Positions 53,237 through 61,947 of a stretch of 64,000 nucleotides of DNA are shown here, in pieces. Numbering within the stretch: position 1 is the stretch's first letter; each line of letters begins with the position of its first letter. The stretch lies in the NCBI RefSeq assembly GCF_011392115.1, contig NZ_JAAJBT010000001.1:372001-436000 (forward strand), read 5' to 3'. The DNA is from Flavobacterium difficile. GTDB taxonomy: Bacteria > Bacteroidota > Bacteroidia > Flavobacteriales > Flavobacteriaceae. Below the pieces are notes generated by a model. It saw nothing but the letters and a program-made list of their open reading frames with translations. It had not been told where the DNA came from and did no database searches. The position numbers and the translations under genes were made by a program.

Positions 53237-53268
53237 CAAAGTTATTAAATAAAAACCAAATTTAACAA
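53237..53268 (-). promoter_or_regulatory. Candidate promoter of the 1847-aa surface gene
   Basis: On the minus strand TAACTTTG (53237-53244) fits TAnnTTTG, with TTG (53266-53268) 21 bp upstream. A second TAAATTTG lies at 53257-53264. The rest of the 374-bp divergent spacer is very AT-rich and holds no gene that I can see. Confidence 0.4.
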
Positions 53269-53532
53269 CATATACTTGTTTTTTTTTGTTAAAATTTTGT
53301 GTTTATTTTGTTTTTTATCTTTTTTTACTAAAAAACTCTCTTTTTTGTAGATTAAAATTTATCATTATAATAAACCCAATTGATGTTTTTCTTATATTTA
53401 TGATAGATTTACTTATGATTAATGCATTTTTGATATCGTAAAATGTTAACATATAAATACATATATCAAAAAAAAATATATTTTTAAATTAAAATATTTT
53501 TAATAAAACTTTAAAATATAATAAATTAATCG

Positions 53533-53540
53533 TACTTTTG
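53533..53540 (+). promoter_or_regulatory. -7 box of the T9SS type A gene
   Basis: TACTTTTG, matching TAnnTTTG, 31 bp before the start codon at 53572. There is no clear -33. Confidence 0.5.
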
Positions 53541-53571
53541 ATTTTAAACCAAGTCGTAATAATACTAAAAT

Positions 53572-55488
53572 ATGAAAAAAATATTACTTTCAGGTATCTT
53601 GCTTTTTTCAACATATGTAGCTAGTGCTCAGTTATTTGTAAGAGATGGTTCTTATGTTTTTGTTACTAATCAATTTATAACGGTTACACAAGATGTAAAT
53701 TTAAATAACACTGGTAACATTTTTTTAAGAAATACTTCTCAGTTATTGCAGAGAGGTACTGGTAGTTCATCAAATTCAGGAACAGGAGCTCTATCTGTTT
53801 TTCAAGAAGGTACAGTTAATAATTTTCAATATAATTATTGGTGTTCTCCAGTAGGATCTGGTGCTGCTGGAAATCCATTTGGTATTTCATTATTTAATAG
53901 ACCAACAGGATTAATTTCATCAACTTCTGCAGAAATTTTACCATTAGGTAATTATAATGGTACTGCTACAGGTGGTGTTGGTGGAACAATACAAATTGCA
54001 CCTTATTGGATATGGAAATTTGTCAATCAAACTCCAGTTTATGCAAATTGGCAGTTTGTAGGAAATACTACAACTTTAAATCCAGGTGAAGGTTTCACAA
54101 TGAAAGGGACATCTGGAACAGATGCTTTAGTTGTAGACGCCGATGGTGTAGCAAATAAAACAGGTTTGGCACAAAGATATGATTTTAGAGGGAGACCTAA
54201 TGATGGAAATATTATTGTAGCGGTTTCTACTGGTAATAGAACTTTAATTGGTAATCCTTATCCAAGTGCAATCAATTTAAATATGTTTTTAATTGAAAAT
54301 AGTGGACGTTCTTTCAATGCTTCTACTGGAGTTGTTTCTGCAGGTGGTAATCCTAATGTAATTAGGGGTGAAGCCTATTTCTGGGAGCATAGTAAATCAG
54401 GTGCTTCACACAACCTAAATACGTATGTAGGCGGTTATGGTACTTATGTAGCAAATGGTTCGAATGTTGGAACTCCAGGTACTTGGGCTTCAGCAACTTG
54501 GAATACATATAACGCATCAGGTACTGTTAATACAACTGGACCATCAACAGGTTCGGATTTTAGAAGACAATTTTCTCCAATAGGGCAAGGTTTTATGGTG
54601 GAAGGTGTTGCGGCAGGATCTGTAACTATGAAAAATTTATACAGAGTTTTTGTTAGAGAAGGTTTGTCTAATCAATCTACTTTTGAAAGAAATGCTTTGG
54701 TAACATCAACTTCGGTTTCTACTTCTCAAAATTGGGAAGACATTCCAAACGTTGCGGGCTTAGACTATACACAAATTTCTAAATTACCTGTGCCTCAAAT
54801 TAAATTGGAAGTTGTTTTAAATGATACACAATCAAGAGAAGTTGTAATGGCTTTTAATCCAAACACTACCGATGGTTACGATATTGGTTATGATGCTATA
54901 GCTCCAGATGATACAACTAGTCCTAATTTAGTTTATTTTAATCAAAATGAAAATACCAAAAAAGCTGTAATTACAACGCTGCCATTTCATTCTGATAAAA
55001 GAATTCCAATTGCTTTTAAAGCGGCAGAAAATGCAACTTACAAAGTAAAAGTATCGGAATTGATTAATTTTTATGATTCAAATGAGGTGTATCTACATGA
55101 TAAAATATCTGGTTTGTATCATGATATCACAAATGGTTTTTGTAATTTGAATGTTGCTGCAGGCGAAAATGTTTCTCAATATGAAATCACTTTTAAAAAC
55201 TATGATGTTTTACTTAATAACGATTTAAATTTGGTTGCAAACTCATTCAATATATTTCAAAATAATACTACTTCTATGTTGAATATCGTGAATAATTCAG
55301 CTAAAGAAATTGCTACTTGTTCTGTATTCGATGTATCTGGAAAATTAATCATCTCTAAGAAAAATTTAGGAAAAAATAGTTTAATTGAAATTCCAACAAA
55401 TGTTTTAAGTGATGGGGTTTATATTGTAAAAGTAGTTACAAGTGATGCTGTTTCTGTTGAAAAGAAAATTATAGTAGGAACAAAATAA
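53572..55488 (+). CDS. T9SS type A surface protein
   Basis: 638 aa. Signal peptide (ILLSGILLFSTYVASAQ). The body belongs to the same broad module as the C-terminal part of the two giant proteins: FQYNYWCSPVGSG, LNPGEGFTMKGT, FRGRPNDGNIIVAVSTGN and TLIGNPYPSAINLNMFL. It ends in a type A sorting domain (NSFNIFQNNTTSMLNIV ... GVYIVKVVTSDAVSVEKKIIV). It is divergent from the 1847-aa gene. A hairpin terminator follows, with the next start codon directly behind it. Confidence 0.92.
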   Translation: MKKILLSGILLFSTYVASAQLFVRDGSYVFVTNQFITVTQDVNLNNTGNIFLRNTSQLLQRGTGSSSNSGTGALSVFQEGTVNNFQYNYWCSPVGSGAAGNPFGISLFNRPTGLISSTSAEILPLGNYNGTATGGVGGTIQIAPYWIWKFVNQTPVYANWQFVGNTTTLNPGEGFTMKGTSGTDALVVDADGVANKTGLAQRYDFRGRPNDGNIIVAVSTGNRTLIGNPYPSAINLNMFLIENSGRSFNASTGVVSAGGNPNVIRGEAYFWEHSKSGASHNLNTYVGGYGTYVANGSNVGTPGTWASATWNTYNASGTVNTTGPSTGSDFRRQFSPIGQGFMVEGVAAGSVTMKNLYRVFVREGLSNQSTFERNALVTSTSVSTSQNWEDIPNVAGLDYTQISKLPVPQIKLEVVLNDTQSREVVMAFNPNTTDGYDIGYDAIAPDDTTSPNLVYFNQNENTKKAVITTLPFHSDKRIPIAFKAAENATYKVKVSELINFYDSNEVYLHDKISGLYHDITNGFCNLNVAAGENVSQYEITFKNYDVLLNNDLNLVANSFNIFQNNTTSMLNIVNNSAKEIATCSVFDVSGKLIISKKNLGKNSLIEIPTNVLSDGVYIVKVVTSDAVSVEKKIIVGTK

Positions 55489-55506
55489 AAATAAATAATT
55501 ATATTT

Positions 55507-55540
55507 AACCCGAATAAGTTATTCTTGTTCGGGTTTTTTT
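55507..55540 (+). terminator. Terminator after the T9SS type A gene
   Basis: Stem AACCCGAATAAG / CTTGTTCGGGTT with one mismatch and a five-base loop, then eight T. The start codon of the next gene lies one base after the T run. Confidence 0.85.
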
Positions 55541-55541
55541 T

Positions 55542-56438
55542 ATGGCAAGAATTCAAATCATCAATCAAGAATTTCCCAATAACATTTCTTTATCTATAAA
55601 AAGAGAAGATGAGTTACATCCTATAATATCGGGAAATAAATTTAGGAAATTAAAATATAATATTGAAGAGGCAAAAAATCTAAGTAAAAAAAAGATCTTA
55701 ACTTTTGGAGGTGCATTTTCTAATCATATTTTGGCAGTAGCTGGTGCAGGAAAAGAATTTGGATTTGAAACAATTGGAATAATAAGAGGCGAAGAACTTT
55801 CTGGTAAGATTTCGGAAAATCCAACTTTAAAATTGGCAGAACAACTAGGAATGAAGTTCGACTTTGTTTCAAGAACGACTTATCGGCTTAAAGAAACTAA
55901 AAGTTTTATAGCAGAATTAAAGGAAAAATTTGGTGATTTTTACCTATTGCCAGAAGGAGGGACCAATTCATTAGCTGTAAAAGGTTGCGAAGAAATTGTA
56001 AGCAATTTAGATTTAGAGTACACTCATATTTGTTCAGCTGTAGGAACAGGTGGTACAATTTCGGGAATAATTAATGGTTCTAAAAATAAACATAAAATTA
56101 TTGGATTTTCTTCACTAAAAGGTGATTTTTTACAAAAGGATATTGCTAAATTTGCAAATAAAGAAAATTGGTTAATAAATTGCAATTATCATTTTGGAGG
56201 TTATGGAAAAGTAACAGATGAGTTGATTCATTTTATAAATAAATTTTACTTGGAACAACAAATTCCATTAGATCCTGTTTATACTGGAAAAATGATGTTT
56301 GGTATTCTAGATTTAATACATAATAATTATTTCCCTGCCAATTCTAAAATACTTGCCATTCATACTGGTGGTTTGCAAGGTATAGTTGGTATGAATAAGG
56401 CTTTAGAGAAAAAAGGAAAAACGACGCTTATAATATGA
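55542..56438 (+). CDS. D-cysteine desulfhydrase / ACC deaminase family PLP enzyme
   Basis: 298 aa of the fold-type II PLP family that includes 1-aminocyclopropane-1-carboxylate deaminase and D-cysteine desulfhydrase. The PLP Lys is K33 in SGNKFRKLKYN. The substrate segment is FGGAFSNHILAVAG (residues 55-68), and the phosphate loop is AVGTGGTISGII near residue 170. Which substrate is used cannot be told from sequence. The next gene overlaps its last four bases, so at least those two are co-translated, and hemL may share the transcript. Confidence 0.88.
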   Translation: MARIQIINQEFPNNISLSIKREDELHPIISGNKFRKLKYNIEEAKNLSKKKILTFGGAFSNHILAVAGAGKEFGFETIGIIRGEELSGKISENPTLKLAEQLGMKFDFVSRTTYRLKETKSFIAELKEKFGDFYLLPEGGTNSLAVKGCEEIVSNLDLEYTHICSAVGTGGTISGIINGSKNKHKIIGFSSLKGDFLQKDIAKFANKENWLINCNYHFGGYGKVTDELIHFINKFYLEQQIPLDPVYTGKMMFGILDLIHNNYFPANSKILAIHTGGLQGIVGMNKALEKKGKTTLII

Positions 56439-57301
56439 TGAAGAAAATTGTAATAGTATTGATTTCGCTTCTTTTAGTGAGTTGCGGAAGTACTAAAATA
56501 AGAACAACAAAAAAAACCACAAGTACTAAGAGTTATCCGGTTACTAAAAGGTATCCTGTTAAAACTGCTCCTACTGCTAAAGAGAATTCTCCAAAAGAAA
56601 ATCCTACAAAAGAAACTAAAGCAACAGGTAGTGAAGTATTAGTGGCGACTTCTAAGGTAAAAGCAACAACCGAAGATGTTAAAAAATATATTGAGGATTT
56701 TAAAGAAACAGCTAAAAATAACATGAAAGTTCATGGTGTTCCGGCAAGTATAACAATGGCTCAGGGAATTTTAGAATCGGGTGCTGGTTTTGGTCAGTTG
56801 GCCAAGGAAGCCAATAATCATTTCGGAATTAAATGTCATACGGGTTGGACTGGCGAATCTGTAAAATACGATGATGATGCAGCACAAGAATGTTTTAGAA
56901 AGTATAAAGATCCAGCTGAATCTTATAAAGATCATTCTACTTTTTTATCAACAAGAAAACGATATGAAAATTTGTTTAAGTTAGATAAAGGCGATTACGA
57001 AGCATGGGCCAATGGTTTAAAGCAAGCAGGTTATGCAACCGATGTTTTATATCCTACAAAATTAATTGGGATTATTGAACGCTACGAATTGTATAAAATT
57101 GATAATGAAGTTTTAGGAAGAAATTTTGTGCCTAAGCCGAAAGTTGTTACTTCAGTTGATGGAGAACATATTGTACAACAAGGAGATACTTTGTATTCCT
57201 TATCAAAAAAGTATAATTTAACTGTAGAGGAGTTAAAAAGTTTAAATAATATTCTAGATTCTGGAATATCAATTGGTCAAAAATTAAAAGTAAAGAAATA
57301 A
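56435..57301 (+). CDS. Glucosaminidase with LysM domain, lipoprotein
   Basis: 288 aa. Lipobox [12 protein letters not shown] with Cys near residue 16, then a Lys/Thr-rich linker. The glucosaminidase (FlgJ-like) domain spans residues 85-225: [20 protein letters not shown] with the catalytic Glu in [16 protein letters not shown] and YKDHSTFL. A single C-terminal LysM has [19 protein letters not shown]. It should hydrolyse peptidoglycan while anchored in the outer membrane. It starts inside the end of the preceding gene, and hemL begins on its last base. Confidence 0.93.
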   Translation: MMKKIVIVLISLLLVSCGSTKIRTTKKTTSTKSYPVTKRYPVKTAPTAKENSPKENPTKETKATGSEVLVATSKVKATTEDVKKYIEDFKETAKNNMKVHGVPASITMAQGILESGAGFGQLAKEANNHFGIKCHTGWTGESVKYDDDAAQECFRKYKDPAESYKDHSTFLSTRKRYENLFKLDKGDYEAWANGLKQAGYATDVLYPTKLIGIIERYELYKIDNEVLGRNFVPKPKVVTSVDGEHIVQQGDTLYSLSKKYNLTVEELKSLNNILDSGISIGQKLKVKK

Positions 57302-58587
57302 TGTTATATCAAAGAAGTAGTCAGTTATTTGTTGAAGCTAATGAAGTAATTCCTGGTGGTGTGAATTCACCAGTAAGAGCATTTAAAGGTGTTGGAGGTT
57401 TTCCTATTTTTATAAAAGAAGCTAAAGGAGCTTATTTATTTGATGAAGATGGAAACAGGTATATCGATTACATCAACTCGTGGGGGCCAATGATTTTGGG
57501 TCACGCTCATGAACCTGTTGTAAATGCTATTGTTGAAAAAGCTAAAAAAGGAACATCATTCGGAACACCAACAGAATTAGAAACTAAAATTGCGGCATTA
57601 GCCATTTCAATGGTTCCTAATATTGATAAGATCCGATTTGTAAATTCGGGAACTGAAGCTTGTATGAGTGCCATTCGTTTGGCACGTGGCTATACTAAGC
57701 GCGATAAAATTATCAAGTTTTCTGGTTGTTATCATGGGCATTCCGATTCGTTTTTAATTGCAGCTGGAAGTGGTTTAAGTACTTTTGGTGTGCCAAATAG
57801 CCCTGGAGTTACTGTTGGAACTGCAAAAGATACACTTTTAGCAAAATACAACGATCTAGAAAATGTAAAAGGTCTTTTTGAAGCGAATAAAAATGAAATT
57901 GCTGCAATTATCGTAGAGCCTGTTGCAGGAAATATGGGTTGTATTCCTCCAAAAGAAGGTTTTTTAGCGGGTTTAAAACAACTTTGTGAAGAAAATGGCG
58001 CAGTGTTAGTTTTTGATGAAGTAATGACTGGATTTCGCTTAGCTAAAGGTGGAGTTCAAGAATTATACAATGTAAATGCTGATATTGTTTGTTTTGGAAA
58101 AGTAATAGGTGGAGGTTTACCTGTTGGTGCTTTTGCTGCTAGAAATGAAATTATGAACATGTTGTCGCCACTAGGTCCTGTATATCAAGCAGGAACTTTA
58201 TCTGGAAATCCACTTGCAATGGCAGCAGGTTACCAAATGTTACTAGAATTAAATGCAAGTTCAGAAATTTTTACACGTTTAGATGAAAAAACAGCTTACC
58301 TAGAAAAAGGTATTCATGAAGTTTTATCCAAAAATAATATCGAATTTACTATAAATAGAGTAGGATCAATGATTTCTGTACATTTTGATAAAAACGAAGT
58401 GTACGATTTTGAAACAGCTAAAAATGGTGATAACGAAACTTTTAAAAAATTCTTTCACGAGTTGTTAAAACGCGGCATATACATTGCACCTTCTGCATAT
58501 GAAACTTGGTTTATAACCGATGCATTAACGTATGAAGATTTAGATTATACCATAAAATGTATTGACGAAGTAGCAAAAGTTTTATAG
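57301..58587 (+). CDS. hemL: Glutamate-1-semialdehyde 2,1-aminomutase
   Basis: PLP enzyme of the C5 pathway that turns glutamate-1-semialdehyde into 5-aminolevulinate for haem. 428 aa, full length. Landmarks are [16 protein letters not shown] near residue 18, [31 protein letters not shown], and the PLP Lys 267 in [15 protein letters not shown], followed by [14 protein letters not shown]. It overlaps the glucosaminidase gene by one base, an unusual partnership for haem synthesis. A strong terminator follows. Confidence 0.97.
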   Translation: MLYQRSSQLFVEANEVIPGGVNSPVRAFKGVGGFPIFIKEAKGAYLFDEDGNRYIDYINSWGPMILGHAHEPVVNAIVEKAKKGTSFGTPTELETKIAALAISMVPNIDKIRFVNSGTEACMSAIRLARGYTKRDKIIKFSGCYHGHSDSFLIAAGSGLSTFGVPNSPGVTVGTAKDTLLAKYNDLENVKGLFEANKNEIAAIIVEPVAGNMGCIPPKEGFLAGLKQLCEENGAVLVFDEVMTGFRLAKGGVQELYNVNADIVCFGKVIGGGLPVGAFAARNEIMNMLSPLGPVYQAGTLSGNPLAMAAGYQMLLELNASSEIFTRLDEKTAYLEKGIHEVLSKNNIEFTINRVGSMISVHFDKNEVYDFETAKNGDNETFKKFFHELLKRGIYIAPSAYETWFITDALTYEDLDYTIKCIDEVAKVL

Positions 58588-58600
58588 AAAATAGGTTAAA

Positions 58601-58631
58601 AAAAATTCCCATCAATTAGATGGGAATTTTT
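58601..58631. terminator. Bidirectional terminator after hemL
   Basis: Stem AAATTCCCATC / GATGGGAATTT with a five-base loop and A and T runs outside, between convergent genes. Confidence 0.9.
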
Positions 58632-58636
58632 TTATT

Positions 58637-58966
58637 TTAGTTGGTTAGCTTTTTCAGCAAGCCTTCTTTCTTTTCAATACTTAACATCTGATCTGGTGTA
58701 AGTGTTGCTCTTAACTTTAATTCGATTATTCTAGTTAATTCAGCCTTTCTTTCAGCAGATAAGTTTTCATTTAAAGTTCTGTATTTGTATTCAAATAAGC
58801 CAATTAAATCTTGACTTAATTTTGCATCCAATTGAATAACTTGCGAAAGCGCTTCTAAATTAGTTTTAGCCTCAACTTTTTCGTCAACTTTTCTAAACTT
58901 CTCTTGTGCACTAGCATTCATTGAGAAAGCTAAGAATAATACAAGAGCACCTAATAAATTTTTCAT
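58637..58966 (-). CDS. Small exported helical protein
   Basis: 109 aa. Signal peptide (LLGALVLFLAFSMNASAQ), then two long helices rich in Leu, Lys and Glu: VEAKTNLEALSQVIQLDAKLSQDLI and AERKAELTRIIELKLRATLTPDQMLSIEK. The ending LTPDQMLSIEK is like that of Spy/CpxP-type and DUF4890-like periplasmic proteins and of its neighbour, but I cannot name the family. It probably acts in the periplasm. Confidence 0.72.
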   Translation of the reverse strand: MKNLLGALVLFLAFSMNASAQEKFRKVDEKVEAKTNLEALSQVIQLDAKLSQDLIGLFEYKYRTLNENLSAERKAELTRIIELKLRATLTPDQMLSIEKKEGLLKKLTN

Positions 58967-59031
58967 TGTAATTTGTTTAATAGTTTCTTCAAAAATAAAA
59001 AATATTTTTAATATTAAAGCCTTTTTATCAA

Positions 59032-59451
59032 TTATTTATCTTTTTTCTCTTTTTTTGCCTTTCTAACTTTTTTAATTTTTTCTTTATTTTCGTTTTGTAA
59101 GGCTTCCCATTTTTTAAATTGTTCTTCTGTAAGTACCGTTTTCATTTTTGCTTTTAAAGTTGCTTGTTGTTTTTTCATTGCCTCAATTGCTTCGGCACGA
59201 ACTTTTTCTTTTTCCTTTTTAATGTCTTCTCTTAAAGCTTGGTTTTCTTTTTGTTGTGAAACAAGTATTTCGCTAACTTTCTTTTTCTGGTTTTCATCTA
59301 AGCCTAATTCTTCTGTAAGTTTATCGGTTCTTATTGCTATTCTTTCTTCTGGAGTAGCATTTTTAATCTTTTCTTTTCTTTCCTGAGCCGAAATTCCAAT
59401 TGAAAATACTAACGCCACAGCCACAACTAATTTTTTTACAACATTTTTCAT
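59032..59451 (-). CDS. Spy/CpxP-like or DUF4890-type periplasmic protein
   Basis: 139 aa. Signal peptide (KLVVAVALVFSIGISAQ), then helices with the pattern PEERIAIRTDKLTEELGLDENQKKKV and VLTEEQFKKWEALQ, typical of LTxxQ-containing periplasmic helical proteins. It ends in a strongly basic Lys tail. It may buffer envelope stress or bind metal, as Spy relatives do; this is inferred from similarity of pattern. It precedes its smaller paralogue-like neighbour on the same strand. Confidence 0.75.
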   Translation of the reverse strand: MKNVVKKLVVAVALVFSIGISAQERKEKIKNATPEERIAIRTDKLTEELGLDENQKKKVSEILVSQQKENQALREDIKKEKEKVRAEAIEAMKKQQATLKAKMKTVLTEEQFKKWEALQNENKEKIKKVRKAKKEKKDK

Positions 59452-59534
59452 AATATCAATTTTAAAGTTTAGTATTTGACAAATATTATTGTATAAGGTT
59501 TAACTAAGAATGTAAAATTTATTATCTTTACAGG

Positions 59535-59909
59535 GTGAAAAAAATCGCAATTATAGTAACCTTTTTATTGTTGGCAAGGCCTATTTTGCCTTTTTTAGAT
59601 TATTGGGTTAATTATAAGTACATTGCGAATGAGCTCTGCGAAAACAAAGACCAACCTGAACTAGAATGTAACGGTAAATGTCATCTTAAAAAAGAATTAG
59701 CGAAAGCAGCTACTGAAGACTCTTCTCCTACAAAAGATAAAAAACAAGTAAGCAAACAAGAAATTGAAATTCTTTTTTATAAAGAATCATTTCAATTGGA
59801 ATCTAAAAAAGTACATTTTGTTTGCACTCAAACACCTACTTATTATTTCAATAACTATTTTCACTTAAATAGTTCTCAGATTTTTCATCCACCCACAAGT
59901 ATTTCTTAA
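59535..59909 (+). CDS. Exported protein with CNGKC motif
   Basis: 124 aa starting at GTG 59535, since no ATG precedes the signal-like helix (KKIAIIVTFLLLARPILPF). Three Cys are present in ELCENKDQPELECNGKCHLKKEL; the Cys-x-Gly-x-Cys pattern suggests a metal site. I recall similar small proteins beside copper or haem genes in flavobacteria. It stands 157 bp before the MbnP-like gene on the same strand. TATCTTTA at 59523-59530 is a near -7 box just upstream and would make the message almost leaderless. Confidence 0.65.
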   Translation: MKKIAIIVTFLLLARPILPFLDYWVNYKYIANELCENKDQPELECNGKCHLKKELAKAATEDSSPTKDKKQVSKQEIEILFYKESFQLESKKVHFVCTQTPTYYFNNYFHLNSSQIFHPPTSIS

Positions 59910-60066
59910 AGTTTCAAGAATAAGAGAACAGTTTCATTCCTAAATTGTTTCTTAATCGTAAATTGTTTTCAATTCTAATAAAGATTTGAATGGACTTTTT
60001 ATGTCCAAAATATTTGAAAAGCACGCTTTTCGAACACATTTTACATACACTTTAATTAATAAAAAA

Positions 60067-60858
60067 ATGAAATTTCAAATAAAAAATATAGTAGCTGTAA
60101 TAGCTATGGCTTTCGCATTGACATCTTGTAATAATGACGATACACCTGCAGTTGCTGCTGATGAAAAAGGTGCTTTAAAAGTTGAATTTGATAATACGTA
60201 TGGTGGAGCAAATTTGGCATTTGCTACAAATTATACAAATTCAAACGGAGAAGTAATACAAGTGGATAAAGCAAAATATATTGTTAGTAATATTGTTTTA
60301 ACTAAAACAGATGGTTCTACTTACACAGTTCCAAAAAGTGAAAGTTATTTTATCATTGACGAAGCTACTGCTGCTTCAACTGTTGTTACCTTGCCTAACA
60401 TTCCAGCTGGTGATTATGCTGCCATATCTTTTGGAATCGGTGTAGATCAAGCACAATGGGAATTAGGAGTAACGGGACAAGGTAACTTTTGGGCGCAAGC
60501 ACAACAAGCAGGAATGGAGTGGGGTTGGACAGCAGGTTATCGTTTTCTTGTATTAGAAGGTACATTTACAACTCCAACTAATGCAACTCCAACAAATTTT
60601 CAAGCACATACAGGACGTACTTCTCAAAGTTATAATTACACCACAATTAACTTAAGTTTTCCAACAGGCGATAAAGCTTTAGTAAGAAGTTCAATTACTC
60701 CACAAATTCATGTAATGGCTGATTTGTCTAAAGTATTAGACGGAACGAATACCATTAATTTGTCTGAAGGCGCAGGTATTCATGGTGGACCAAAAGTATC
60801 TTTAATTACTCAGAATCTTTCTGAAATGTTTGAAGTACATCACGTACACAACGATTAA
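60067..60858 (+). CDS. MbnP family lipoprotein
   Basis: 263 aa from ATG 60067; the upstream in-frame codons lack a signal peptide, while this start gives FQIKNIVAVIAMAFALTSC with lipobox Cys 21. The body has the MbnP signature parts: LKVEFDNTYGG at the start, YIVSNIVLTKTDGSTY, IPAGDYAAISFGIGVD, then the Trp-rich stretch QWELGVTGQGNFWAQ and MEWGWTAGYRFLVLEG, and an ending LSEGAGIHGGPK. MbnP proteins, first seen in methanobactin operons, are periplasmic copper-associated proteins modified at a Trp by the dihaem enzyme MbnH. The MbnH-like gene follows after 11 bp. Confidence 0.88.
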   Translation: MKFQIKNIVAVIAMAFALTSCNNDDTPAVAADEKGALKVEFDNTYGGANLAFATNYTNSNGEVIQVDKAKYIVSNIVLTKTDGSTYTVPKSESYFIIDEATAASTVVTLPNIPAGDYAAISFGIGVDQAQWELGVTGQGNFWAQAQQAGMEWGWTAGYRFLVLEGTFTTPTNATPTNFQAHTGRTSQSYNYTTINLSFPTGDKALVRSSITPQIHVMADLSKVLDGTNTINLSEGAGIHGGPKVSLITQNLSEMFEVHHVHND

Positions 60859-60869
60859 TAAGAACTAAC

Positions 60870-61937
60870 ATGAATTTTAACTTAGAAGTTAAGATTATTT
60901 GTAAGTATTGCCTGTTTTTTGTTTTTTTTACCACTTTATTAAGTTGTTCAAAAGACGAGGAAGAAGAATATGAAAATTTGCCAATAGTGTTTGAAAAACC
61001 AGCTAATTTTCCCAATACTACATTTAATTTTGAAAATAATCCTTTAACTCAAAAAGGTTTCGAGTTAGGAAAAAAGTTATTTTATGATGGCAGATTGTCT
61101 TCTGACGGAATCATATCGTGTGGTTTTTGTCATATTCAACGCGATGCTTTTACGCATCATGGACATTCTTTTAGTCATGGTGTCGGTGATAACATTGGAA
61201 CACGAAACGCACCACCTATTCAAAACATGGCCTTTCAAGATGTATACATGTGGGATGGTGCAACTAATGATTTAAATTTATTGTCAATTCTTCCTATTTC
61301 AAATCATATCGAAATGAATGGAAATTTCAATACGATTTTAGCATCGCTTTCTGCTGATCCGGCTTACAGAAAATTATTTCAACAAGCATTTCCCGGAAAG
61401 CCTATAGATACCGAACACATGCTTAAAGCATTAGGGCAGTTTTTAGCGCTTCTTACTTCAAGTAATTCTAAATTCGATCAGTACAGAAGAAATGAGAATA
61501 ACGTTTCTTTAACTACAACAGAAATGGAAGGGTATGCTATTTTTAATCAGAAGTGTGCATCGTGTCATGCCACCGATTTGTTTACGGATAACAGTTTTAG
61601 AAATAATGGCTTACCTATAAATATTCAGATTAATGACTTAGGACGTTATAATGTAACTCAAATAGAAAGTGACAAATATAAATTTAAAGTCCCAAGTTTG
61701 CGAAATATTGAAAAAACAGCTCCATATATGCATGATGGTAGATTCTATACATTAGAAGCTGTTTTAAATCATTATTCTTCTGGAATGGTGAACTCAGCCA
61801 CTTTAGATCCTAGTTTAACTAATAATGGAACGTTAGGAATTCCATTAACTAGTCAGGAAAAGGCAAAATTAATTGCCTTTTTGAAAACCTTAACGGATAA
61901 CGAGTTTTTGAACAATCCAAAGTTTTCAGAATATTAA
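60870..61937 (+). CDS. Dihaem cytochrome-c peroxidase family protein (MbnH-like)
   Basis: 355 aa lipoprotein (Cys 26 in LLSCSKDEE). Two haem c sites are visible: CGFCH at residues 84-88 and CASCH at 229-233. The MauG/peroxidase body has FELGKKLFYDGRLS, GTRNAPPIQNMAFQ, MWDGATNDL, and VPSLRNIEKTAPYMHDGRF. Members next to MbnP oxidise a Trp of that protein rather than act as peroxidases; by position this one probably does the same. It forms a tight operon with the MbnP gene and the barrel protein downstream. Confidence 0.92.
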   Translation: MNFNLEVKIICKYCLFFVFFTTLLSCSKDEEEEYENLPIVFEKPANFPNTTFNFENNPLTQKGFELGKKLFYDGRLSSDGIISCGFCHIQRDAFTHHGHSFSHGVGDNIGTRNAPPIQNMAFQDVYMWDGATNDLNLLSILPISNHIEMNGNFNTILASLSADPAYRKLFQQAFPGKPIDTEHMLKALGQFLALLTSSNSKFDQYRRNENNVSLTTTEMEGYAIFNQKCASCHATDLFTDNSFRNNGLPINIQINDLGRYNVTQIESDKYKFKVPSLRNIEKTAPYMHDGRFYTLEAVLNHYSSGMVNSATLDPSLTNNGTLGIPLTSQEKAKLIAFLKTLTDNEFLNNPKFSEY

Positions 61938-61947
61938 AATGTAAAAA

